Of a DNA stretch of 64,000 nt, positions 26,474 through 35,112 are shown piece by piece. The translations under genes and the position numbers were made by a program. Each line of letters opens with the position of its first letter. The first letter of the stretch is position 1. This DNA comes from Gymnodinialimonas sp. 202GB13-11 (GTDB lineage: Bacteria > Pseudomonadota > Alphaproteobacteria > Rhodobacterales > Rhodobacteraceae). Under the pieces are notes generated by a model. The model saw only the letters and a program-made list of their open reading frames with translations, was not told the origin of the DNA and did no database searches. The stretch spans positions 62,001-126,000 of the forward strand of contig NZ_JBFRBH010000001.1 in the NCBI RefSeq assembly GCF_040932485.1. The letters are read 5' to 3'.

Positions 26474-27648
26474 TAGAACAAATCCGCTGGATCAGCGCTG
26501 GTTAAGCGCCGCGTCGCGATTGCGCCCGAAACAGAACAGGCAAACAGCGTTCCGACGAAAACGAGAATGATACGCTCTGCGTTCATTTCGACCGGGAGAC
26601 CAGTCGCGGCACTCATACCTAGATACAATCCAAGCGAAACAACTAGGCCAGGTATGAACCCACAGACCGCAAGGATCGTCGACTCTTCAAAGACGATACC
26701 AAGGAAGAACCGCGGTCCGTAGCCCATAGCTTTGAAGGTTGCATATTCACGCAGATGGTTTGCCACATCGGTTGAAAGGACCTGATAGACGATCACGATG
26801 CCGACGATCACACCGATCACAACCCCAAACCCAAAGATTACGCCGGTTGGGCGCTCCGTTGTCTGATAAGCCAAGTCGGCCGCGGCTGCGGCAGCAAGTG
26901 TCTGGACCTTCACAGCATCTTCGGGAAGCAGCGCTTGCAATCGCATAACGACGGTAGTCACGTCAGCCCCCTCGACAACATGGATCAGAATATGGTTAGG
27001 CGCCCCGCTGCTCCGGCTGCCGAAAAAGCGAAGAAAGGTTTGGTCGGACACAAACATTGTTCCGTCTGCTGTGAAGCCGCCCCCGGCTTGAATAGTGCCG
27101 ACAGCGTTCAAAGTTCGCCCGTTGACTTCGAATGAGAATGAAGTGCCACCTGCCAACTGCTCAAATACTTCGGGCGAAATACCGCGCGTTGCCGTGTCAA
27201 TAAGAGCGGCGTTTTCCTCGCGCAATAAGTCCAGTTGGCTTGCAACCGATGCTGTCACAAACTGCGCATCTTCGACATTCACGCCAAAGGTCTGCAGAGT
27301 AGCGGTATCACCGTTTGCCAGTTGCAACGACATATTACCAATGTAGAGCGGCGTTGCCTCGGCCACGTCTGGATCGCCTAACGCCTGAAACATCCGTACT
27401 CTAGCCACATTGCTGCCATCGGCGAGAGTGTGGGCATCTTGGGCCGATATGATGATATCCGCTTCGAAGAAGTCATAAGGCGCAACCGTCGATGCGTTCA
27501 GGGCGCCCAGAATGCCAAGTTGAAGAAAAACGAGAAGATTCGCGAAAGATACACCAGCCAGCGCGGCAAAAAACCGCCCTCTGCTGTGCGTGAGTTGCAA
27601 CCATCCTATCGGCAGGCGCCCCAACACCCGGGTCAGAAAAGGCGTCAT
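26473..27648 (-). CDS. ABC exporter permease, DevC type (FtsX/MacB fold)
   Basis: 391 aa. One N-terminal membrane helix, a large periplasmic domain (about residues 50-260) and three C-terminal helices give the four-segment MacB/FtsX layout. The cytoplasmic stretch REYATFKAMGYGPRFFLGIV and the following GFIPG are DevC hallmarks. It overlaps the fusion-protein gene upstream by four bases. It probably acts as a mechanotransmission pump for a substrate taken from the periplasm or outer leaflet. Confidence 0.93.
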   Translation of the reverse strand: MTPFLTRVLGRLPIGWLQLTHSRGRFFAALAGVSFANLLVFLQLGILGALNASTVAPYDFFEADIIISAQDAHTLADGSNVARVRMFQALGDPDVAEATPLYIGNMSLQLANGDTATLQTFGVNVEDAQFVTASVASQLDLLREENAALIDTATRGISPEVFEQLAGGTSFSFEVNGRTLNAVGTIQAGGGFTADGTMFVSDQTFLRFFGSRSSGAPNHILIHVVEGADVTTVVMRLQALLPEDAVKVQTLAAAAAADLAYQTTERPTGVIFGFGVVIGVIVGIVIVYQVLSTDVANHLREYATFKAMGYGPRFFLGIVFEESTILAVCGFIPGLVVSLGLYLGMSAATGLPVEMNAERIILVFVGTLFACSVSGAIATRRLTSADPADLF

Positions 27649-28874
27649 TGATAATCCTCGCCTTCAATGCGGACGATAACTTCCAGGTTGGTGAAACCGG
27701 ATGCTAATGCAGCCGATTCAGGATCTAGTTCGATGACGACGTTCACGACACGAGCGTCGGTATTGGCGGCAGGGTCGTCCGACGTAATAGACTGTCTATT
27801 GATTTCCAGGCCGATAGAGACAACGGTTCCATTTAATGTCTGTTCTATTGCTTGTGTGGTAATCGTCACGGGATCGCCCAAAGCGACGCGTCGAACCATC
27901 GTTTGGTAGACTTCAGCCTCGACCTTCATTTGGCTCGTATCGCCCATATCGAGGATACCTTCAGATCCTGGTTGCTCGCCTTCGCGACTATGAATTTCAA
28001 AAATTGTTCCTGAGGTCGGTGCCGCAACGATGGACTGCTCAAGGTTGCGTTCCGCCCGTTCTACAGAGATACGCGCTGCTTCTAGGTTTGCTTGCGCGAC
28101 CGCAATATCAGCTTGCACCTCGCCTTCTGACACGCGGTAGCGGGAAAGCGTTGCGAGATCGCGCTGTACGTCGAGCGCGGCCTCTTCGGCGCGCGCGACC
28201 GCACTGTCAAAATCTGCACGCGCTGCGATCCCGCGGTCGAGCAATGATTGTGAACGGACGCGCTCTGAAGTCGCCTCAATTAAAGTGGCTTGCGATCGTT
28301 CATACGCTGCTTCCGCTTCCGCCCGACTGGCATTTATCGTGATGATTGTCTGTTCAAGCGTCGCTTCAGAAATCGCAAGATCAGCTAGCGATGACGCAAG
28401 GGCGCTTTCAAGATCGGTCCGATTGTCCAAGACTGCCAATATGTCGCCCGCCTCAACCTGATCTCCGACGTTGACTCTTAACTCTGCGATCCTTGCGTCA
28501 CCGGCGCCGTAGGGGGTCGCGATGCTGATAACGTCGTCCATTGGGAGAATACGTCCTAACGCGACAACATCACCTTCGCTGACAACGGCGACCTGTTGCT
28601 GCGACATGACTTGTTCAGTTGCGACGGCGATAGGGGTATCCGTGCCCGCGCCGGGTTCAAGTCCAGTCACTCCGAAAAAGGCTTGCAGGCCAGGAGGCTG
28701 GAAATAGAGCCCTGCGACCGCTCCAGTGAACGAAGAGACCAGAATGATGAGCGGAAGCCGTAGGCGCGACGACCGAGCCGCGAAACTCGACTTCACAGTA
28801 TCGCCTGACGACGACGACGCGCCGTTGTCTTCCAATGGCAAAGCAGGGGCTTGGGCTTGAGCACTCTCGGGCAT
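27645..28874 (-). CDS. Membrane fusion protein, HlyD/DevB family
   Basis: 409 aa adaptor linking the DevC-like permease to the outer-membrane factor. ATG 28874 has GGAGAG 4 bp upstream; the open frame further upstream runs through the operator and promoter. The layout is a cytoplasmic N-tail, one membrane helix near residues 38-56, a lipoyl half-motif (GVGDQ-EAGDILAVL), a long coiled coil rich in Ala/Glu (about 160-290) and a beta-barrel end. First gene of a five-gene operon. Confidence 0.92.
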   Translation of the reverse strand: MPESAQAQAPALPLEDNGASSSSGDTVKSSFAARSSRLRLPLIILVSSFTGAVAGLYFQPPGLQAFFGVTGLEPGAGTDTPIAVATEQVMSQQQVAVVSEGDVVALGRILPMDDVISIATPYGAGDARIAELRVNVGDQVEAGDILAVLDNRTDLESALASSLADLAISEATLEQTIITINASRAEAEAAYERSQATLIEATSERVRSQSLLDRGIAARADFDSAVARAEEAALDVQRDLATLSRYRVSEGEVQADIAVAQANLEAARISVERAERNLEQSIVAAPTSGTIFEIHSREGEQPGSEGILDMGDTSQMKVEAEVYQTMVRRVALGDPVTITTQAIEQTLNGTVVSIGLEINRQSITSDDPAANTDARVVNVVIELDPESAALASGFTNLEVIVRIEGEDYQ

Positions 28875-28895
28875 AAACTCTCCATAGATCACTAC

Positions 28896-28915
28896 TAATG
28901 ACATAGATGTCATTA
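28896..28915. promoter_or_regulatory. TetR operator TAATGACAT-AG-ATGTCATTA between exporter operon and TetR gene
   Basis: Perfect 9-bp arms with a 2-bp spacer in the 70-bp gap between two divergent starts (28874 and 28945). It can therefore repress both the exporter operon and the regulator itself. The same arms occur at 22804-22823 before the outer-membrane factor. Confidence 0.8.
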
Positions 28916-28944
28916 ACGTCGAAACAATCAAGTGGGAATCGCTG

Positions 28945-29562
28945 ATGGCACCTCGAAAAAGGCAACGACGAAAGGACGCCCGACCAGAGGAGATTGTCAG
29001 CGCCGCATTGGAACTATTTGGAAATAAAGGATATTCGAACACTACACTGAGCACCATCGCCGATGCGGCCGATATATCCCGCACAACCATTTATCTCTAC
29101 TTCGAAGACAAGGAGGCAATCCTTCGCCAAGCATTTGAGGATCGCGTTGCCCCGATTTTTCAGGATGGACATGCGCAAGTCGCACAAGTTGAAATGCCGT
29201 TCGAGCAGCTCTTTAGGATGGTCATTGGCAGGATGTATGACCGGTTGACCGACAAGACGACGCTGATCCTACTCAAGATTATCATCGCGGAAGGGCACCA
29301 AATACCAGATCTCGTGCGGTTCCATCATGAGAACATATTGAGCATCGCCGAGCGTCTCGTCGAAGGCCTTCTCAAAACCGGCATTGCTGAAGGAGCCGTG
29401 CGCCCTTCGATTGCTGACATGGATCCAAAGCTCTTGATTGCACCGATCATTGTCGCCGCAATGTGGCGTCTGACCTTTGAACACCTTTCCCCGATCGACA
29501 TCGACGAATACATCGCGGGGCATCTAGACATCCTGATGAAGGGTATTCTGGTGAAAAACTAG
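28945..29562 (+). CDS. TetR/AcrR-family repressor of the exporter module
   Basis: 205 aa. HTH at about residues 17-60 (TTLSTIADAADISRTTIYLYF) and a helical ligand domain. It is divergent from the membrane fusion protein gene, with a palindromic operator between them, the standard arrangement for a self-regulated exporter repressor. It is related to the TetR at 20961. The ligand is probably the exported compound or a precursor; this is inferred from arrangement only. Confidence 0.92.
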   Translation: MAPRKRQRRKDARPEEIVSAALELFGNKGYSNTTLSTIADAADISRTTIYLYFEDKEAILRQAFEDRVAPIFQDGHAQVAQVEMPFEQLFRMVIGRMYDRLTDKTTLILLKIIIAEGHQIPDLVRFHHENILSIAERLVEGLLKTGIAEGAVRPSIADMDPKLLIAPIIVAAMWRLTFEHLSPIDIDEYIAGHLDILMKGILVKN

Positions 29563-29746
29563 GAGTAAGACTTGGTCGCGATGTTGGCGCAAAGGGACGC
29601 CGCTGATGCTTTCCAAAACTATCTTGACGTCCCATGAGATCATAGCCCACAGGCACTTTTCGACCTGTGCTGTACGCCGTGTACCATGCGCGCTGGCGTT
29701 CAATTTTGGTGAACTTCTTTGGAGCGGCTATGTCTAGTTATACAGT

Positions 29747-30625
29747 TCATTCGGCCAAAAATGCCTGAGCCATTGCGTCAAAGACGACTCTTACGCGGCT
29801 AATCTTTGATAGGTCTTCATGCATCGCAACCCAGATAGGCGCGGCGAACCGCCAATCAGGGGCCAATCTTCGCAAGCCTAGCTTGTTTGCAATCTTAATT
29901 TGACAAAACCCTGCACCGACACCGGCCTGGATGCAGGCGATTTGTGCCGTCTGATCGTCGGTTCTCATGGCTATGTTTGTTGGCACAGAAAGTTTGGATT
30001 GGCGTGCGCCTCGACCCAGCATGTCGTCGCGGTCTTCCCAGACAAAAGGCGTTGCGTTTAGATGGTCTGTAATCGGTGCGTCATCCGACACAGGGCTTTT
30101 AAGGCCAGTGGCCGCAAAAAGCCCTAACTGCCGAGGCAAGAGTTTCTTCACGACAAGCGCGTTCTGATCAGGTGCACTGAATCGAATGCCGATGTCCGCT
30201 TCCCGCTGCAGCAAGTTGACCACACGATCTTCTGGCGCAAGCTCCACGCAAAGGTCTGGATAAGCTACAACAAGAGTTTTTATGACGTCCGGCATCAAAA
30301 AATTTGCGAATACCCTACTACATGACAGGCGCACCCGTCCTGTAAGAGCTTTCGCCTCAGTTATTGCCGTGCGGTTGAAAACATGCACGCCAGAGACGAT
30401 GCTTTGGGCCTGCGGTAGCAGCGATGCGGCAAGTTCAGTTGGGTCAAGACGATTGCCACTGCGCGTAAACAACACAACGCCCAGCTCGGCCTCGAGAGAC
30501 TCAATCTGGCGGCGTACGGTCGGTTGTGACCGTGTGAGCTGGCGCGCAGCTGCAGACAGACTACCAGTGACCATAACCGACTCGAATGCAGCAATAAGGT
30601 CAATTGAAGAAATCGCTTTACTCAT
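29747..30625 (-). CDS. LysR-family transcriptional regulator
   Basis: 292 aa. An N-terminal winged HTH (SLSAAARQLTRSQPTVRRQIESLE) is followed by a LysR substrate-binding domain from about residue 90. It is divergent from the DUF4260 gene with about 90 bp between them, so DUF4260 is the likely target. No convincing T-N11-A box could be picked out. The 184 bp between the TetR gene and this stop contain nothing recognisable. Confidence 0.93.
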   Translation of the reverse strand: MSKAISSIDLIAAFESVMVTGSLSAAARQLTRSQPTVRRQIESLEAELGVVLFTRSGNRLDPTELAASLLPQAQSIVSGVHVFNRTAITEAKALTGRVRLSCSRVFANFLMPDVIKTLVVAYPDLCVELAPEDRVVNLLQREADIGIRFSAPDQNALVVKKLLPRQLGLFAATGLKSPVSDDAPITDHLNATPFVWEDRDDMLGRGARQSKLSVPTNIAMRTDDQTAQIACIQAGVGAGFCQIKIANKLGLRRLAPDWRFAAPIWVAMHEDLSKISRVRVVFDAMAQAFLAE

Positions 30626-30715
30626 AAAATATGTATAGGTGAGTTGGCAAGGTTAGACAATTTTTTTTCAGGTCTGACGAAGATATGAGGGTGCTACGAA
30701 TGGATGGAGACTACA

Positions 30716-31102
30716 ATGCACGCACTATCTTCGACCCCCACCGACCCTGTGATTTTCCTTTTGCGGCTAGAAGGTCTGGCAGTAGGCCTTGCAGCAATCG
30801 GAATTTTTAAAATCTCGGGCGCAAGTTGGCTGCTTTTTGCTCTTTTGATCCTGGTGCCTGATCTTGCGATGGTGGGTTATCTGTGGGGCAGCCGGATCGG
30901 TGCCATCTGTTACAACTTCACGCACACCTACATAACACCAATTGTCTTGGCAGGTGCGGGGTGGTCGTTTGGAGCACCGTTGCTCGTTCACATTGCTGTT
31001 ATTTGGGTGATCCACATTGGACTAGATCGCGCTATTGGATACGGCCTCAAGAGGAAATCGGGTTTCATGTCGACGCATCTAGCAAGCAAAGAAGTTGCTT
31101 AA
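30716..31102 (+). CDS. DUF4260 family membrane protein
   Basis: 128 aa, about four membrane segments. It has the family features LLRLEGLAVGLAAI, PDLAMVGYLWG, YNFTHTYITPI and HIGLDRAIGYGLK. ATG 30716 is chosen because GGAGA ends 5 bp upstream; an in-frame ATG at 30704 lacks this spacing. It is the single gene opposite the LysR regulator. The function of the family is unknown. Confidence 0.87.
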   Translation: MHALSSTPTDPVIFLLRLEGLAVGLAAIGIFKISGASWLLFALLILVPDLAMVGYLWGSRIGAICYNFTHTYITPIVLAGAGWSFGAPLLVHIAVIWVIHIGLDRAIGYGLKRKSGFMSTHLASKEVA

Positions 31103-31525
31103 TCTGCGCATGGCGCTTCAGAAGCGTGTGCATGTACTCCTCACAGGCTGAATTGTCACAGATGTGGTTGCTCAATTAATACTTAGCCCTGCTCAAAAAT
31201 AATTTTAGTGAAGAAGAAGCGAATTAGAACTTGAACTAGTGTATTGGTACAATCAAGGGCATCGTCAACATTTCGTCCTAGGGACCGTTTTTGTAAGAAG
31301 GTGGAAACGGTTCAGCGCAAATAGTCTTGCTGGACTTAGCATACCCTCAAAGAAGGTTTTCAAAGACATTCTCCCAATTTTGCCATCCCCGAAATCCACG
31401 TCAGCTTTGCTGACATTTTCATTAACTCGGAGTTGTGGACGCTGATGCAATCTATTTCTACGTCTGATGATCCGCGAAGCGAAGTAGATCAGATAGGGTG
31501 TAACTGAGCGACCACATGCCACTAA
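31103..31525. other. AT-richer intergenic stretch, no gene recognised
   Basis: Short open frames occur on both strands but none has a ribosome binding site, family motif or convincing codon use. It leads into the IS3 remnant at 31526. Confidence 0.4.
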
Positions 31526-31744
31526 ATGGCCCAAATTGCGCTTGAGGCATTCAAGGACGAGTGCAGGGTTCCGGGCATGCCGAGTTGGTTTTGCGTTCAT
31601 CCGACAATAGTTCACAAATGGCAGAGAGACTTACTGGAAGGCTCAACCGGATTGTTCAAACTCGGCGGAAAGAGAGCCTCTAGAGTTCGCGAAGTCCAGA
31701 TCACGGAGCCTCTTGCCAAGACGGGAGTGCTTGATCGTCGCTAA
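31526..31744 (+). pseudogene. Degenerate IS3-family orfA
   Basis: The frame reads AQIALEAFKDE, then FCVHPTIVHKWQRDLLEGST and GLFKLGGKR. It matches IS3-type OrfA proteins of the form ALEALKGE, GVHPTMIHQWKRALLEGA and FERGGRK. The segment between the two conserved parts is altered, and the frame stops where OrfA should continue. No intact orfB follows, so the copy is dead. Confidence 0.65.
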
Positions 31745-32528
31745 TTTCTTTGGTCACCGAGGCCAACGCCTCTGATAGGCACTTGATGCGAATCATGGTG
31801 AAATGTCTGGCCCGACCAGTGCAAATCGGCCAGTTGGCGTTCTGTGCATGGCTCCATCGATCTGTAGGTCACCGCACTGCTATCGACTTAAGGGTCAAAT
31901 CGCGCCGAACTTGATATCGATGCGCAAGATTGACAGGCAGCTTTCAAAGCCCCGCTATTCGGTGTCCTGCAGATGAACATACATGCGCGCAAGGAAGGAC
32001 GTCTCCCGGACGGAATCGTATCCGTCGGTTGGTGCGCGCGATGGTTCTCATGCCAACCGTGACGTAAATAAAAGCGGCTGCTTCGCTCAGGCGCTTCACA
32101 TTTTGGAATAATGTGCTGTTTGGCCATAAGGCAACATGAGCTACGCCGTTTGGCAATGCAAAACAGTTGATCACGATGATCCAACCTAGGACACATTGAT
32201 CATTAACACGCGACTTCCCGCGCGTCTTCGAACCGCAGATCATGCTCGCACTTAGAAATTGAGTGGACGTGTAGCACAGGGTGCTTGGCCTCTTGAATTG
32301 TTCCGGCCCTATACTTAGCGATAAATGTGTAGATCTCACTTTACATCTGCTCACATAGCCCGGACGTTGTGCTGTGTGTAAACAAGAAGCTGTAGGTGCT
32401 TGGCGATTTTGGAACGGCGAAGACATGACGGGTAAGTCATTTTTGACCCAAATGGCCTCTAAGGATTGACGGGGCTTTCGTGACTAGCCAAATTCCGAAA
32501 GAGGCCGGTACGAGGAGGAGGACAAACA
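31745..32528. other. Non-coding or decayed stretch
   Basis: Two overlapping minus-strand frames (about 31888-32426) have no recognisable domain and biased, Cys/Arg-rich translations typical of chance ORFs. It is probably leftover IS or flanking debris. The last 15-20 bases carry the strong GAGGAGGA ribosome binding site of the next gene. Confidence 0.35.
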
Positions 32529-33020
32529 TTGGACATGATTGAACATAGGGTCGCCCAGTACTTAGAAGAGGAAAAAATCCGTGGCCTCGCATCTTTGTTT
32601 GCCGATGCAGCCAATCGGGTTGACGCAGATCAATTTGCATCTTTGTGGTTAGAGGACTCTGTTTGGCAGATCGGGCCTCCTATAGACAAGACTTTTGAAG
32701 GTCGCTCGGAAATTGTCCAGGCATTTAAGGGCCTCTTATTGAAGCAGTGGGAATTTTTCGTACAGATGCCAAATGCCCACGTCATCAATATTGAGGCAAA
32801 CCAAGCGACGGCGCGTAGCTACGTAAACGAGATCGCACGGGCGAAAGATGGTACGACAAATTTCAATCTGGCAGTGTATTTTGACGAACTTGTTCGAGAT
32901 GAAGAGAAATGGAAATTCAAGCGAAGAGACTACAGGGTTCTCTACCAAGACAGCTCCCCGATAAAGGGTATCGCGTATCAGCGTGACGTTCTTCCCCCTC
33001 TATCATCCTTAACAGAATAG
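32529..33020 (+). CDS. SnoaL/NTF2-like protein
   Basis: 163 aa cytoplasmic protein of the SnoaL_4 type. It has an N-terminal helix pair (IRGLASLFADAANRVDADQFASLWLEDSVWQI), a central beta-sheet and a C-terminal strand YRVLYQDSSP. The start is TTG 32529, 6 bp after GGAGGA; ATG 32535 is possible but spaced 12 bp. Ring-hydroxylating dioxygenase small subunits and hydroxysteroid isomerases share this fold. No partner enzyme is adjacent, so the role is open. Confidence 0.75.
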   Translation: MDMIEHRVAQYLEEEKIRGLASLFADAANRVDADQFASLWLEDSVWQIGPPIDKTFEGRSEIVQAFKGLLLKQWEFFVQMPNAHVINIEANQATARSYVNEIARAKDGTTNFNLAVYFDELVRDEEKWKFKRRDYRVLYQDSSPIKGIAYQRDVLPPLSSLTE

Positions 33021-33689
33021 TACCCCTAATGTGATAGTCGCCGTTGATCAAGTTCGGCGCAGATTAGTTCGCCGTAATTTGTCTTAGTCGGTTTCCCTGA
33101 TCCATCCGGTGTTTAGAGTTGGCATTTTGACCCAAAAAGAGACAGAGGATTTGGGGCAGCTCGTCGAGTAATAGCAATTAAATAGGATGCGGAAAGAAAC
33201 TCAACTAGATCTATTCTGAAGAATTTGGCCGTCAGAGCTGACTCAAGGACGCTATTTTTTGCTTCTATGGATTTCTCTTCAGTTGCAATCATCCATGGTT
33301 AGGGCTCGTTCTTATTGATTGCCCGAATATGACGTTCGTAGCTACGCGATGGCTGAGAGAAATGCCTTCGGACAACGGTTCTCTCGCGTTTTATCGCGGG
33401 GCCAATCCTTAGGCCCGCCGAACATGGTTTTGATGTGACTGCGAACTATTTTTTACCTACCGTGCGTAGCGCACAGCTGCCTTGTGTTGCTTGGGACCGG
33501 GGACGCATACCCCTATCATTTGTTCTTTCAACGCTCCCCGGAACCAAACGGCATCAAAACCACGACCCTCAAGGAGCCACTCCACTTTTGGTAAGCTGCT
33601 TAGGGCCAACCGCGCTCCGCTGTAGTTACTGACTTGTACAGCGGTCGCGAAGAGATCGCGCAGTTGTCCTTGGAAATGGCAGTTAGCGT
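33021..33689. other. Decayed stretch, possibly IS3 orfB debris
   Basis: No intact gene. Short plus-strand matches such as PSDNGS near 33370 and RSPEPNGI near 33530 recall the DDE region of IS3-type OrfB, but stops and spacing errors make this uncertain. Confidence 0.3.
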
Positions 33690-34003
33690 TCGACTTAGTA
33701 GTCGTTCCGCCCTTCGCTTGGCCCAGCAGGTGTACAGGCCGCTGTCTGTCCCCAAAACCTGAAAGCCTTGCGGTTTATCTTGATATAGCCTGCGTCGATC
33801 ACTACAGATTGCTCCTCACCGTGCTAGGTGGCGAGCGCCGCTTTCATCTCTCGAACACACTCCTGTCGCTCCAGCGCTGCCAGCGATTGTAGTTCGTTTT
33901 GTTCGAAACAATTCCTTTGGGTGCATCGATCAACCGCAGGCCGTCACGATCAATGAAGACAATGCACCCAAAAAACGCCGATCATGGACGCGGTGATTTC
34001 AGT
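33690..34003 (-). pseudogene. Degenerate IS5-family transposase
   Basis: Read on the minus strand in pieces: CIVFIDRDGLRLIDAPKG, then NKTNYNRWQRWSDRSVFER, and in another frame EEQSVVIDAGYIK. These are the N-terminal and first DDE-Asp regions of IS5-family (IS427-like) transposases. Frameshifts and stop codons interrupt it, and the catalytic C-terminus is missing. Confidence 0.7.
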
Positions 34004-34087
34004 GGGCATTCGCAAATAGGACTCAAGCCGCGTTACCTGCGCAACGATCAATCTGAAAAATATCACAAAAGTCACCCTTTAGTTTTT

Positions 34088-34318
34088 TTAGCGCCACCGA
34101 TCACACCCTAACCGTAAATCAATGGGTCTTGAATCCAGAGCCCGGTAATACGACCCATTGAGCACGCAGACCAACGTTGCGCATAACAGAAATACTGCGA
34201 CAGATCCGACAGGGTCTCCGGCGTATTTCCACATCGCAAAGCTTGCAGCGTAAGGCGCGAAAGCGCACAGAAGAATTTTGTATAGCATCATGTTGCCTTT
34301 CATGAAATGAATTTTCAT
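34088..34318 (-). CDS. Small hypothetical membrane protein
   Basis: 76 aa with two predicted membrane segments (LYKILLCAFAPYAASFAMW and VGSVAVFLLCATLVCVLNG) and a basic tail. GGAAG lies about 10 bp before ATG 34318, while AAAGG 5 bp before the internal ATG at 34291 is as good. No family is recognised. It lies between IS debris and the fasciclin-like gene, so it could be a chance or decaying frame. Confidence 0.4.
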   Translation of the reverse strand: MKIHFMKGNMMLYKILLCAFAPYAASFAMWKYAGDPVGSVAVFLLCATLVCVLNGSYYRALDSRPIDLRLGCDRWR

Positions 34319-34605
34319 TATCTTTCTCTTCCTATATAGATCAATTTAAATTTTTCTATTTCAGAAAAACATGAATCCGTTTTCAGTTTCGCGGAAAATG
34401 GAGCTCAATCGGCAATGTTGAAACGCAGAACTGAATGCCGATGCTGACGACATGTGCTGACCGAGTGTGTAGTCCCTCATTTTCTAGAATAACATCCACC
34501 AATTTCAAAATACGCGAGCGTAGCTGTCTGTCACTCAGTGCTCAGCAAAGCAAGCTGCGCAGCATATAGAAACACGTGCCGCAAAGCCCGGACTGAGAGA
34601 GACAG

Positions 34606-35064
34606 ATGTATATTGACTCACTGAACACATGGACAGACAGCACGCGGCCCGTCGATCGGCGAGCGATTTCCGAGGCCGGGGATTGCATCGAGTTCTTGTC
34701 GATGAACCATCGTTACTCGACGTTTCTGACTGTGCTGCTTACCGGCGGCTTCGAGTCTGATTTGTCAGGTTTTCGTGACGTGACCGTGTTCGCTTTGGAC
34801 AATGACGCATGCATCCAAGCGTTGGAAGCGTGTGGCTTCAATGAAGCACGGGAACTGACTGCAGAGGCCGCTTCGAAGTTTGCGGCACCATTTGTCGTGC
34901 CGGGGCGCTGGTTTCCACGCGAATTGGCAAGGCAAGACATCATCCTGACGGATGCGAGCGGAGAGCTTCAGATCCTCGAAGCAGGACCTGACTGTCGGTA
35001 CCTCGGCTGGTCGATCACTAAAAATGGAACCAGCGTCAAGAATTCGGTCGTGCACTTGCTTTGA
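34606..35064 (+). CDS. Divergent fasciclin-like (FAS1) protein
   Basis: 152 aa without a clear signal peptide. The pattern YSTFLTVLLTGGFESDL, then DVTVFALDNDACIQAL and the ending KNSVVHLL matches the FAS1 boxes (F-xx-L...GL...FTVFAPTNEAF...NGVIHVI). FAS1 domains mediate adhesion. The gene ends 48 bp before the RTX-Hint gene and probably shares its transcript. Assignment rests on spaced motifs only. Confidence 0.6.
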   Translation: MYIDSLNTWTDSTRPVDRRAISEAGDCIEFLSMNHRYSTFLTVLLTGGFESDLSGFRDVTVFALDNDACIQALEACGFNEARELTAEAASKFAAPFVVPGRWFPRELARQDIILTDASGELQILEAGPDCRYLGWSITKNGTSVKNSVVHLL

Positions 35065-35112
35065 GAGCAAGCGACGTACCCCACCTTCAAGTCCAGAAAA
35101 AGAAGAAATCTC

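Noticed and set aside
33360-33560. Possible IS3 orfB core (DNGS and SPEPNG-like words)
   Set aside because: The words are too short and the spacing differs from the family, so it is left as a low-confidence remark only.
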